Origin: Caprimulgus europaeus
Lineage: Eukaryota > Chordata > Aves > Caprimulgiformes > Caprimulgidae
NCBI GenBank assembly: GCA_907165065.1
Contig: OU015543.1
Coordinates: 13,085,638-13,149,637 of the forward strand
DNA: 64,000 bases
Reading direction: 5' to 3'
A program made the position numbers and the translations under genes. This document shows, one piece after another, positions 54,401 through 64,000 of this stretch. The number at the start of each line of letters is the position of its first letter. The stretch's first letter is position 1. The notes under the pieces were generated by a model. The model saw only the letters and a program-made list of their open reading frames with translations, was not told where the DNA came from and did not search any database.

Positions 54401-56465
54401 GAGTCCCAGAGCACGAGAGACCTTGGTGTCCCCCTGCACAGGCAGGGGAGCATGTGAGAGCGATGGCCGCGCAGCCCTGAGCATCACAGCCCGGCCAGAG
54501 CTGCCAAGAGCCGGCTCTCGGCACGGACCGTGCCGCAAAACCCCACCGCGGCTGCGTGCGAGGCTTCTGTTTGCTCTGGTTTGAACCCGTCCCCGTCAGT
54601 TCACGTTACACGGGCAAACAGCCCCCCTGGTGCTGACACCAGCTCACACCGGGAGCTCGCACCAGCCTGGCGAGGAGTGAAGATTGAAGCCTAGAACGGC
54701 AGCGTGACGTCCTCCGCCTGCCGAGCCATCGTCCCCGTTTCCTCCCAGCACCGGGAGTACCCGCGGGTGCTGCCGGCGGGCAGAGGGGCTGCGGCAGGAC
54801 GCTCACAGCTCTCGAGGTGATGGCCGGGGGCAGGCACTGCTTGGGGAGTGCACATCTGCCCTGCTGCCCCACCGGCTGCTGCTCCTGCAGGACCCCCAGA
54901 GCCAGGACTGCTCTTCCCTGGCCGGTGTGAGCAGAGCAGGACCCGTCCCAGTGGTGCCCGGCACACGAGTGGCAGTGGGTGCCGGTAGAGCCGTGTGTCA
55001 CCAGCCGGCTCAGCCCACTGCGGGGGTCCCAGCGCTGGGGAGCTGTGTGCCCCCACCCCACAGTGCTGCTCATTGCTCTCCTCAGCTCTGCCCCAGTCCC
55101 GAGCACATCCTCAGAAATCATCAAATAGGGAATGTGATTTTGAGAATCCTCGTTCCTCGGCTGGGGCAGAGGTCGCCCCGAGCGGGGGATTAGAGCAGCC
55201 TGGCCTCTGCGAAGAGGCTGTGCAGATGGATTTCCCAGCTGCATTAATCAGTTTGAAGGCAGCAAAGGCAGCTGAGCTCTGCGTATCACCTTGAAGCTTT
55301 TTTTTTTTGTCTTTTAGAAAACTTTGGGTGGATGTTATTGCTCATGAGAGCGAGGGGCTGATCATGCTGGGAAGGAGCAGGCGTAGTGTGGGCTGGCACT
55401 ATTATGCAAGCTGCCCACATGCCGCTCTGCCAGTGCGCTCCGTTCCAGAACAACAGCACATGCCCGTGTGCCAGCCCCGAGCCCACCCCCGGGTCTGCCG
55501 GAGCACCGCGGTCCCGCTCTGCCCACGTCGCCCTCGCCGCGGGCACTGCCCGCGCTGCCCACACCCCGCTCCTGTCTCGTGCAACCTGCTCGTGCAACGA
55601 GGCGTGAGCCCAGCGGGTGGGCAGGGCCGGCACGGTGAGGGGGATGGCAGAGGGGGAAGCGTGGGGCTGTGCCCCACAGCACCACGATGCACCGGAGCCG
55701 GCCCGTTACATGGGCTCTGTGCTGAGCAGGAGCCCTGGGAATTCCTGCTGGGACTCTGTGGTGTTCTGGGGTAGATACGGGTTTGGGGGCTGAGGCTGCA
55801 CTGCAGCTTTGGAGCTTTGGAGTCAGGTTGTCACCTTGGCGGAGACATGTGGCACATCCCAGCACGGGGACAGAGGTGCCCACCCCAGGGAACGCGTCTG
55901 GTCTGGCCAGGCTGGTGCAGCCGTTGCTGCTGGGACCTCCTTGGGCACCCGGGGAGATGTGGGCTCACTCCTGCTCAGGCCACCAAGCCCCTTCCCCAAC
56001 CAGATTCTTCTCTGCCCTTGCACCTCCCTCCCCAAGAGCCATCTCCCTCACTGGGGCCTTGCACAAGGGTTTGGGTTGCTGCCCGTGACCTGCAAACGAG
56101 GGTGCTGGTGCTGTGCACGAGGCTCGCGTGGATGGCGGGGAGCAACCTGGGGCACAGAGGGACGTGCCGGTGCTGAGCTCCTGCGACGACGCTCCCCATA
56201 ATCCCCAAACCCACCAGATTCCCCCCAGGAGCGGAGCAATCCGTAAAGAACGGCTTGAAGCTGAGCAATGGAGAAACATCTGACAGGGGAGCCCTCGAGG
56301 TGCTTTTGTTCCAGCGAGTGGGAGTGTGAGATCCGCTCAGACATGAAAGGCTGCGCAGCTCCGTCCCCAAAGTCACGGCGAGGAGGAGGAGGAGGACGGG
56401 GGGTGTGCGGCTGCACGGGGAGGTCATCCCGGGAATGACTGGCACCGGGATCCCCGCTCCCTCCC
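51480..56465. other. GC-rich intron-like stretch
   Basis: Contains the CTAATKAG cluster at 52277-52314, a small CpG patch at 53215-53290, and AT patches at 53386-53410 and 55110-55145. Open frames of 300 or so codons (52425-53318 minus, 53567-54538 minus, 52297-53160 plus) are domainless and mutually overlapping. No exon, RNA gene or mobile element is supported. Confidence 0.4.
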
Positions 56466-56469
56466 TCCT

Positions 56470-56640
56470 CTCCCAGCAAGTAAATTAGGTCACACTTGAA
56501 AGTCAGTTTCTTGGCTGTGGATTTAATTTAGCTTTTCCAGGCTAGTTATCATATAATAAATTCCAGGAGATTTATAGAAAACATGCCCAGGGAGGCTTAG
56601 CCAGTGTGTAACAAGATTTGTGCCTATTTCCCGCTGTCGA
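56470..56640. promoter_or_regulatory. AT-rich island with nuclear-receptor/T-box-like words
   Basis: GTAAATTAGGTCACACTTGA combines an AGGTCA half-site with a TCACACTT T-box-like word. Then follow GGATTTAATTTAGC, GTTATCATATAATAAATTCC and GTAACAAGATTTG. Low-GC with sharp borders; enhancer inferred. Confidence 0.38.
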
Positions 56641-57280
56641 GCAGCTCCAGTGAGCGCGGTGCTGCTGGGAGCCGCGCAGGCAGGGCTGGGGAGGGCTGAC
56701 CCCAGGACCGGGCAGCCCTGGCAATGGGGGTCTGTCACCCTCGGCTCTCCAGGGTGTGGGAGGGTCCCCAGCGTGGATGTCCTCTGTCCCAGCTCCTCTG
56801 ACACAGATCACCCAGGAGCAGGCGCGTTCCCCGCGGCCGTTCATCTCCTCGCGTCTGCTCCATGTGAGCAGCACCAAGCGGGAGCCTGTCCCGGCGGTGC
56901 CCGGCACACGGGCTGCGGGCAGGCGATGCCGGCAGCAGCGGCGCGGTGAGGAGTCAGCAGCCCTGGGCTGGTGCTAGAGGGGAGTGATGCGGGGGTCACA
57001 GCCGGTGTGTGGGATGTCCCTGCTGGGGAGGACCCTGTGTCCCCTCATCCCTCGCTCCTGGGCAGGTGGCTGTCAGACAGAGCTGAACGCTGCGGTGCTT
57101 TGCTCTCCGCGCCGCTGGAGTTGGGTTTCCCACGGCTCTGGGAAAGGCTGAGAAGGGACAAGCGCTTGGGTTTTGGTGATTTATGGCACTTGCGGCACAG
57201 TGGCAGCTGAGGGGCTGGGAGAGCGCCCGCTCGGCGCAGAGGGCACTGCCAGCCGCGCTCCCCGCTCCGTCTCTCGCTGC
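56641..57280. other. GC-rich stretch, no gene
   Basis: Nothing recognisable. Confidence 0.4.
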
Positions 57281-57284
57281 TAAC

Positions 57285-57345
57285 GCCGCCCAATTAGTGT
57301 CTTATTAGTCATTGCGCGTGTTAAAGCATTAAGAACAATTAAGGG
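57285..57345. promoter_or_regulatory. Short TAAT-rich element
   Basis: GCCCAATTAGTGTCTTATTA, GTTAAAGCATTAAG and AACAATTAAGGG lie within 60 bp of a CpG-rich stretch. CCAATTAG is a good homeodomain core. Confidence 0.3.
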
Positions 57346-58653
57346 TGAGAAGAGTTTCCAGATGTAGCAGCAAGTGCTGGAGCTGGGAGCTGGCAGCTCC
57401 GCTGGCTGCTCCCATATGGAAAGGATCTGGTTGCACAGTGGGGCTTGCTGTGGAACCGTGGGGACCCGTCTGTGGGCGCTGGGGTCTGTGTGGGGTCCTG
57501 GGGCCACTGAGGTGCAGGCAGCTGGCTGTGGCACAGCCCTGGGGGTGATGCCCATCTCTGCTGTCAGTGCTGTGGCCGGGGGCCTCACTGAGGCGGGGTA
57601 GAGCCATGGGGGTTTGGGGGTGAACATGGGAAATAGCTGCTGGGACAGTCACTGTCACCTTGGCAGTGGCATGGGGACACGACACCCCGAACACGGGGAT
57701 GCACCATCCAGCTCCGCTTGAGCACCTTGGACCTGCTCCTTGTTATTAAGTTTGCAAATGAGCTCAAGTCAAATATTTATTTATTGGCTGGGCTGGGTGT
57801 GAGTCAGAGTCCCTCCGCTCGGCACCCAGCCGCCGCTGGCAGCCCCGCGCCGTGCTGCGCCTTCCTGGCGAGACAGCGGCGCTGGCTGTGAGCAGCTACC
57901 AGAGTGCACCTGGGACACAGCGTGTGGGGGACAACCACGGCGGCAAAGATAGCGCCTGTGTTGAGACACTTTGGAGCGCAGGACAAGTGGCACAAGCAGA
58001 GACACGTGTGACTTCAGAGCCCGAGTGCTGGTGACTTCAGCTCCGTGTAAATAGCCCCTGGTGGCCACTCGTGGTTTGGGTGAATGTGTTTCCTCTTGGC
58101 AGCCGCGGCGGTCGCCTGCCCGGGGCGGTTGTGTTTATAGCTGGGGCCTCCCCATGCTCCTGGGCACTAAACCTCTTGCTCTGCTCCTGGAGGTCTTGCT
58201 CTCCATTCCCGGTGTGCCTGGGGTGCTGCTTGCCCAGGGGCCAGGGTGAGGGGTGGGGGTCTCCCCTGGTGGGGATGCTGCCGTTCCCCCTCGCTGCAGC
58301 CAGGACCCAGCGAGCACTGTGAGGTGCTGGGGTGCAGCCAGGGCGGTGGAGGGCAGCGGTGGCCTTTGGCGTGTTGGAATAACGCCTGATCTGCTCTCGC
58401 GGGCGAGGAGCGGTGCTTGGCCAGATGGTGTTTGTGAGTGACCTTGGAGCTCGGAGCGATTCCCTCGGCTGCTGAGTTACGGTGGGAGCTGCGGGGAGCG
58501 AGCAGCGGTGCTGCAACCTGCTCGCGCCGGTGAGAGCTTGTCAGGGAGCCAGGGCTGGGGCTGTTCAGCTGCTGCCCACCCTGTGTCCCCCCTGACCCAC
58601 TGACCCCCCAGATCCGCAGGGATGGTGTCTGACGGTCTGTGTCCGTTGCACAG
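57346..58653. other. GC-rich stretch, no gene
   Basis: An AT patch (GTTATTAAGTTTGC, CAAATATTTATTTATTGG) lies at 57735-57787. A 381-codon minus-strand frame (58167-59312) and a 395-codon plus-strand frame (58639-59826) overlap each other and are domainless. Confidence 0.4.
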
Positions 58654-58701
58654 GCGCTGCCTCTGCGAGCCAGAAGCCGGAGATGGCCACGAGTGCAGCA
58701 G
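58654..58701 (+). other. Candidate 48-bp exon
   Basis: Acceptor CTGTGTCCGTTGCACAG, then 48 bp, then donor CAG/GTAGAG. All three frames are open. Frame 1 reads RCLCEPEAGDGHECS (EGF-like in look). The phase-1 frame, compatible with the 16541 donor, reads AASASQKPEMATSAA and contains an ATG in good context (GAGATGG). The length is divisible by three. I cannot name a protein from either reading; it may equally be an untranslated exon with its own start. Confidence 0.28.
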
Positions 58702-59980
58702 GTAGAGAGGCTTTTGAAATACAGAGTTTGTCTCTCAGCTGCCACCCAGGACTGGGGTCCCAAGGGAGGAGGCGGCAGCGTGGGTGAAGCAGCGCTCCGA
58801 GGGTCGGCTTTGCTGTGGAAGAGCCGTCGCTCCCGGGTGAGCCTCACCCCGCTGCTCCGACTCCCTTGCAGCTCCCTCCCAGCTCCGCGAAGGCTGCAGC
58901 ACCGAGGTGTCCTAAATTGGGGAAAGAACAGGGAGATCTTGGCACCCGCCCGGGGCGTCGTTCGCATTCGGGCGCAGCTCCCCGCTGCGAGGGAGGCGGG
59001 GGCCCGGCAGCACCACGGGGTGAGGAGCGCGGCCGGCACCCAGCTCCGGCTGCAGAGCATCCCTTGGGACCGCTGCGGAGGCAGCTGTGTCAGAGGGGTC
59101 ACCACGCTCCAGGTTTCTTCTTTTCCTGCTTCTCTGCTCAACTTTGTGGTGGAATTTGCCATCCACAATTTGTGTCTCTGCTCCTCCAGAGCGGGAATTG
59201 CCACCTCGCTTCGGCAGCTGCTGCCCCGGTGCTGCCCTTGCCACCGGGGGAAGATGCTCCCAGCACCATCCAGGCTCAGCCACTCTTGTGTTATTGGTGT
59301 GGCCTTCTCCAAACTTTTCCTTGTAACTGAATCTGCTAAACCACAGAGGGGCTGTTTCTGTCCCCGTCTGGTCTCTCTGGGGATGGGGAGATCTCACCTG
59401 CCTGTAGGATGGACCACAAGGACCAGCCAGGGCCAGGCTGTTCCCACTGGTTTCAAGTGGCCCATTGTGGTGTCCGATGGAGCGAGGTGCTGCTGGCCTT
59501 GCCAGGGGCTGCGTGGGGTGGGCAGCTCCTGCCCAGTAGATTCTCTGAGCTGGGATGTGGACATGTGGCCGGGCAAGGGGAGCAGTGGAGGGTGTGTGGG
59601 GGTCTCACAGTGGGAGCTGTCTCACCAAAGCTGCTCTGGGGTCAGTGGATGGAGTGAGCTGGGACAGAGTGCTCCCACAGCGTCTGGTGTGTCTGGGTGC
59701 ACTGGGAGCAGCGCTCAGCAGAGGAGGGTGCACGTGCTCTGCAGCATCCGCAGGGGGGATGGGGACTGTCCAATTTGGGGTGCCCCGCACCCACAGCAGT
59801 GCCACCCGCAGAGCTGGGGGCTGTGATCAGAGGGCTCTGCCCTGGGGATGGGGCAGGGACAGGTCCCCTGCCTTTGGTACTGTGGGTGCTGCTGGGGAAG
59901 GCTGGGTGCTGCTGGGTGCTCAGCTGTGGTGCATCGCCCGCAGCCGCCGGTGCCAGGCTGCCTTGCAGCATCTGAGCAGC
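58702..59980. other. GC-rich stretch, no gene
   Basis: A CpG-dense patch at 58950-59060 could be a small orphan island. No exon is supported. Confidence 0.38.
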
Positions 59981-59984
59981 TCCG

Positions 59985-60350
59985 GGTACTTAACATGCAG
60001 CAAGTGTTGTACTTGGAGAAATTTAGACGTAATTTTTTTGTGCTTGCATGTAAATGTGGGTAGGTGCTGTCCTGATTGATGGCAATTAGCATTTTCTAAC
60101 GGTAACAGATGTTCAGATTGCCAGGAGGCTGGTACCTAACGCCCACGCTGCCATCTGTTCCACTGGGCACTGCCTGGGGAAGCGACACCGGCGCCGCAGA
60201 CCTGCGAGCCCTTGGTGGGGTGTAGTTAACAGTACGTGCAAGGGGTTTGGTTTGGTTTGGGTTTTTTTTTCTTTCTGGTGGAAAATAATAATAATAAAGA
60301 CATTTTCAGGTTTATAAATAGTACACTGTTTATTATGGGATGGAGACTTG
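59985..60350. promoter_or_regulatory. Two AT-rich blocks with simple repeats
   Basis: The left block, 59990-60115, has GGGTACTTAACATGCAGC, TTTAGACGTAATTTTTTTG and GATGGCAATTAGCATTTTC. The right block, 60235-60345, has a GGTTT run (60243-60262), AATAATAATAATAAAG and GTTTATAAATAGTACAC. The left half is the better regulatory candidate; the right half is partly simple repeat. Confidence 0.32.
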
Positions 60351-61169
60351 CCATCTGATTAGCCGCCTGGGTTTCAGCACGGAGTTAGGGAAGCGATCTG
60401 GACAGCGCGTGGAGCAGGGGCACCGGGCTCGCGGTTTTCCAGAGCCGTGGTGGGAAGGGGCTCTGGTGCGGCAGCGGCGGGGTCCGTGGGTGAACCCGCC
60501 GTGCTCTGCCTGCTCCCCACAGCGGGTGGTCACTGCTCTGTGGGGAAGGGGCTGCTCGGATGTGGGCATCGCTTGTCCACTCAGGGAACGGAAATGGTGA
60601 AACATCCGAGTAGGGTTTAAGAGAAGTTTCAAGGTGTGTTTTAGGAAGGGACCTGGATCCCTGAGCCTGGTCCCCACGGTCCAGGCCACCCCAGCCACAG
60701 TCCCTTCCTCACCCCATCGGTTGCTGAGGTTGCCCAGTGTCCAGCCCAGATGTGCCTGTCCCTCCCCGAGCACCAAAACCTCCCGATTTCCTTCCTGTCC
60801 TTCTGTCCTCCATGTCCTTCTGTCCTTCCATCCTTCAGTCCTTCTGTCAGTTCCCCAGTGCAGCTCTCCATCCCTGGGCAGCCCTGCCCTGCTCCTCCAT
60901 CCTGACCCCTCTCCCACATGGTCATCCAGCCGTGCGGATCAGGCCCCAGCAGAGCATCCCGCAGCGGCTTCCTCTGGAAATCTCTCAGCCAGGCAGCCTG
61001 GAACCACGCTGCCTCTTCTCACAGATGCGGGAGGTGGTGACTCATAGTCAGCTTGTAACTGAGTAATGGACCTCGATGTTTCTCTGCGTGCTTTTCCAGG
61101 TTAGAGCAGAAATTCTCCCGTAGTCCTTTATGTTCAGCATTTTGAACTTTGTGCTGTTTGGTCGCTGCA
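60351..61169. other. GC-rich stretch with a TCCTTC-rich tract
   Basis: Pyrimidine-rich CTGTCCTTC/CATCCTTC repeats lie at about 60793-60850. No gene. Confidence 0.4.
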
Positions 61170-61315
61170 GGCGCGGGCTCTGTCAGCCCCCCTGGGTTGA
61201 AGCCTCTCCCCCAGGCCCCCAGCCCCTCACCTTGGGGTGCTGCTGCCGGCCCAGCCGCTCACCTGCCCTGGCTCTGAAGGAGGACACCGGTGTGCCCTGG
61301 CATGAGCTGCCTTTG
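61170..61315 (+). other. Candidate 146-bp exon
   Basis: A T-rich tract (ACTTTGTGCTGTTTGGTCGCTGCAG) precedes the segment, and the donor is TTTG/GTAAGG. Only one frame is open; it includes LALKEDTGVPWHELPL near its end. The other two stop. The open frame needs a phase-2 predecessor, which does not match the exons proposed upstream. Not recognised. Confidence 0.17.
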
Positions 61316-61689
61316 GTAAGGCGATGTCACATCTGACCTGCTTCTCATTAATTTTCACCTTGTTTTTCACTGAGCTTCTGTTTGGGGTGTTGGGGAGGTC
61401 TGGGGGGCTGAGGGGATCTCTCCCTGCCCCGGCTCCATCTGTGACTCCGTCCTGCTCTTTCCCAGTGCCGTGGCACGTTGCGCCTTGACATGTCTGATAA
61501 AAGCTGTGGCTGGGCTGTGAGCTGGGCTGGTTGCTGGGGGTTTCTGGGGTGGAGATTTCTTCATTCCATGAACTCACTGGATGTTTTGAGTTTTGCTCCT
61601 GCTTGGGAGACTGCGGCTTCAGTTCCTGTCCCTCTGTCCTGGGAAGGCCCCTGCAGACACAGCGGGTTAATGCCCATCCCTAGTGAAAG
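61316..61689. other. Mixed-GC stretch, no gene
   Basis: Contains CTTCTCATTAATTTTCACC near 61341. Nothing else seen. Confidence 0.38.
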
Positions 61690-62110
61690 CCCAAGGTAAT
61701 GGTTCCACCAGCTGTCAGGTTTAGCTCTAGGTTAGTTCTGGCTCTGCTCATCCATGGTGTGTAGCAGCCTCGTGTTTTCTTCTGTATTATCTTTTTATTT
61801 ACATAACTAATAAACCTTTCTCTGTTTTGCCCCAGCATCTCATTGACAGCATCCTCGCAGCGACCCTGGCTCTGCCCGCTGCTGCCTGGCACAGCGGGTT
61901 TCCTGGGCTCGCTTCTCCGCCCCGTTCGGGGGCTGTTTGCTGGGAGCTTTCTTCCTCTGCTGAGGGCTCTGTTTACTCCTCCTGCATTAAATAAAACTCT
62001 GCTGGCCTTACAGCTGACGGCCGCGGCCTCGTAGGTCCTCTTGTCTTTACTCTTGGAGCTGGCCCTAAGGTAGATAGATTTTTGTTTGCTGTTGTGTTAT
62101 TTTGACTGAC
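61690..62110. other. Mixed AT/GC segment with poly(A)-signal-like words
   Basis: Holds ACTAATAAACCTTTCTCTG near 61806 and GCATTAAATAAAACTCTGC near 61984, plus TATCTTTTTATTTACATAAC. Two AATAAA words in 180 bp could end a transcript, but no exon ends here. A repeat origin was considered and not established. Confidence 0.25.
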
Positions 62111-62875
62111 TCAGGATGTGCCCATCTGAGCTGGGGTTGTTCTCTGCAGCTGTTCCTGCTGGGCTGCCTGTGCCAGGCGCTTCCCGGGGCGGGAGGAGGG
62201 TCCGTGGAAGCCCCACACCACGTCTGGAGGTGTCAGGATGCCAGAGAGGTGCCGGCAATGCCCTTTATTGTGAGCTTTACACTGCTGTAAAGGCAGGAAG
62301 AGGTTCCTGCTGGAGGTTGTGCTGCCTCTTGGGGGAGAAAATAAAAGACAAATGGATGCAAAATGCTGAAGAACTCAGAGATGTAGTTTGCAGAATCTGA
62401 GGGTTTTTCCTGTCACTTTTTCCCCATAAGTGATCCTGGGTGTGGTGGGGCCAGGAGGGATCTGCCACTGTCACCAGGAGCAGTTCCCTGGCTAAAACCT
62501 GTGCTGATGAGCCATCTCCAGACACCAGCACTGACCCACAGTGTCCCCACGGTGCCACCCCGGAGAGGACCCCACTCCTGCCCTCATCGGTGGCCACTGC
62601 ATCCCCAGGCTGGGGCCAGGTAGAGCTCTGGCTGGCACGAAGCTGTTTCCATGCCACATGATTAGCTCTTCCCGGGGCATCATTAACATTTCTCTAAAAA
62701 GGCCCTGGCGTTCTGCCAGCTGCTTGGTGAGCTGCTTCAGAGGAGGGAAAGCAGCTCCTCTCCTCGGCAATCTGGGCCAGGGGATGGGAGCTTTCCGGCA
62801 GGTCGGTGTTCGGGGCGGGACCCTGCTGACCTGGCAGCCAGCGTTCCCCGGGTCCTGCCGTGGATTTCCCGGCAC
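62111..62875. other. GC-rich stretch, no gene
   Basis: An A-rich patch (GAAAATAAAAGACAAATGG) lies near 62336. Nothing else supported. Confidence 0.38.
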
Positions 62876-62879
62876 ACGG

Positions 62880-63075
62880 CCGTTACCCGGCTCAGCTGCG
62901 GCAGCGAGAGGGGTGGTGATTAAATGACAAAAGGTGAATTATATCGAAAGTGCTTTCCTCCTCTCCCGAGAGCTCCCACGCTTTCTCTGAGGTTTGATTC
63001 TGAGGCATTTCTATTTTTTTTTCCCTTCTCCCCCTCCCAGTTTTCCTTTTAAAAACATGAGTCAATTGTAGTGTG
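62880..63075. promoter_or_regulatory. AT-rich island
   Basis: Contains GGTGATTAAATGACAAAAGG and GAATTATATCGAAAGTGC, then a T/C-rich tract to 63050. A small conserved element is possible. Confidence 0.27.
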
Positions 63076-64000
63076 CACAACGGGGAATACTGGGAGGCTG
63101 CGCTGGATGCTGCGAGCTGCGGGGCCCTGCTGGGATCAATCCTGTCCTTGGCACGTGGCTGCTCCAGGTCGGGGAGGCTTTGCTGGGCTCAGGGGCAGCG
63201 GGCGAGCCGGGTCCTCCACGTTGGTGTCTGAGCTTTCCCTCTGCTCTGCTTGGCTGGGAAGAGCCTCTGCAGCACGAGCTGAGCCTGGGACCCCCAGCCT
63301 GGGCAGCCTCTGGGGGGGACGGTGCTGGCGAGGGCATCGCTGGCAGCCAGGGCAGAGCTGTGCCCGCTGCTGCTCCGGTCCCTGGAGAGCTGCGGTGTCA
63401 TCTGCTGCCCCGGCCTCCTGTGGCATCACCGGCTGGAGCGTGGTCCTGCTCTGGCGAGGGGCTGGCCAGCAGCCCTGTTCATCCATCTCCCTTCCACTTC
63501 CCTTCCCCACAGCCCACCACATCCCTGGATGCCAGCCCGGTGTTTTCTCTGGCCGTGCCGCTGTCCAGGTAGCGATAAGCGGCTGTCACCCAGCGCTCCC
63601 CATCAATACCAGCTGGTGGCCCTGTGCTCTCCCTCTGGCATTTTTTCCATGTCCCTATCCAGTGTTCACAGCAGCAGGAGCGATCCCCCAGGGAAAGGTG
63701 ACCCCGGCACTGATCACCTTTTAAATTCTGCGGGAGCTGGCCCCTGGCCCAGTGTTTGCCCTCGGCGGCAGAGCCGTGTGCCAGCAGCGGGGGAGAGGCC
63801 GAGGGCAATCAGATCAATCAGGTGATGGATTGACTCCGGGCCAGGCTGGGAAGGTTTATCAGCTGCCATCGCGAGGAGCCGGCGCTGCCCGCAGCAGCTC
63901 GGTGGGGCTGGTGATGGCGTGTGGGGCTGGGGGCTGCACTGGCACAGCCCCCCAGGGTGGTCCCAGAGTGCCCGGGGCTGCACGGGAGATGTGGGCTGGA
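63076..64000. other. GC-rich stretch to the window end, no gene
   Basis: Overlapping plus-strand frames (63071-63724, 63322-63825) are domainless and opposed by minus frames. CAATCAGATCAATCAGGTGA near 63807 is a doubled ATCA word. Nothing else. Confidence 0.4.

Noticed and set aside
55430-55600. Second cysteine-rich frame (GHCPRCP)
   Set aside because: Another frame over the same bases is equally open, there are no flanking splice sites, and it gives no recognisable domain.
58167-59826. Overlapping 381-codon minus and 395-codon plus open frames
   Set aside because: They overlap antisense for most of their length, neither has recognisable domains, and the plus frame starts at a GTG rather than an ATG. 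Mutually shadowing frames indicate stop-poor DNA.
61690-62040. Possible solo LTR-like segment (terminal TGTCA/TGACA words, AATAAA words)
   Set aside because: Too short, no clear target-site duplication and no family resemblance that I can name; the terminal words may be coincidence. A library search would be needed to call it a fossil element.
1-64000. CRISPR array, prophage, operon or other prokaryotic system
   Set aside because: Direct repeats present are contiguous tandem minisatellites without unique spacers. There are no compact gene rows or ribosome-binding sites, and the CR1 remnants show this is avian nuclear DNA.

Overview
The window reads as bird nuclear DNA, probably from a GC-rich (microchromosome-like) region. 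The evidence is three truncated 3' ends of CR1 LINEs (564-760, 8968-9180, 34305-34475), the usual avian interspersed repeat, plus a generally G+C-rich background with runs of CCC/GGG and many short minisatellites. There is no bacterial or phage gene organisation. The long open frames seen in several places are low-complexity Pro/Ser/Gly/Arg/Ala-rich translations, as expected when GC-rich DNA contains few stop codons, and I recognise no protein family in any of them.

The main landmark is a CpG island at about 15640-16940, with GC boxes, an E-box and good splice donors on the + strand. It looks like the promoter and first exon of a + strand gene whose first intron would run through the rest of the window. 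An ATG at 16531, preceded by an in-frame stop, is cut after ten coding bases by a donor at 16541. Downstream are a few short segments with acceptor and donor signals (29441-29545, 31639-31683, 32821-32865, 50624-50716, 58654-58701, 61170-61315). The best are 50624-50716 by splice-site quality and 58654-58701 by form. None is proved, and I cannot name the gene. A second, smaller CpG-rich segment at 27000-27660 carries two TATA-like boxes and may be an alternative promoter.

The rest alternates between GC-rich filler and about 25 compact AT-rich islands of roughly 100-550 bp. Many of these contain TAAT/ATTA homeodomain cores, POU octamers, MEIS, RFX X-box or T-box-like words. AT-rich islands in a GC-rich background look like conserved non-coding enhancers around a developmental regulator. 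The clearest are 5795-6165, 8380-8700, 12030-12330, 13150-13380, 19360-19615, 20195-20430, 21290-21850, 22390-22705, 30770-31045, 36300-36725, 42520-42970 and 48370-48860.

Tandem repeats with units of 5-55 bp occur at 4598-4680, 8770-8879, 23444-23558, 38581-38640, 41540-41665, 42146-42250, 44078-44230, 46707-46744, 49756-49857 and 51369-51468; three of them cluster within 2.7 kb at 41.5-44.2 kb. I found no convincing tRNA, rRNA, microRNA, CRISPR array or intact mobile element. The window most likely holds a promoter, a very long intron and its regulatory archipelago. Calls on regulatory islands and exons rest on composition and motifs only and need alignment to other birds.
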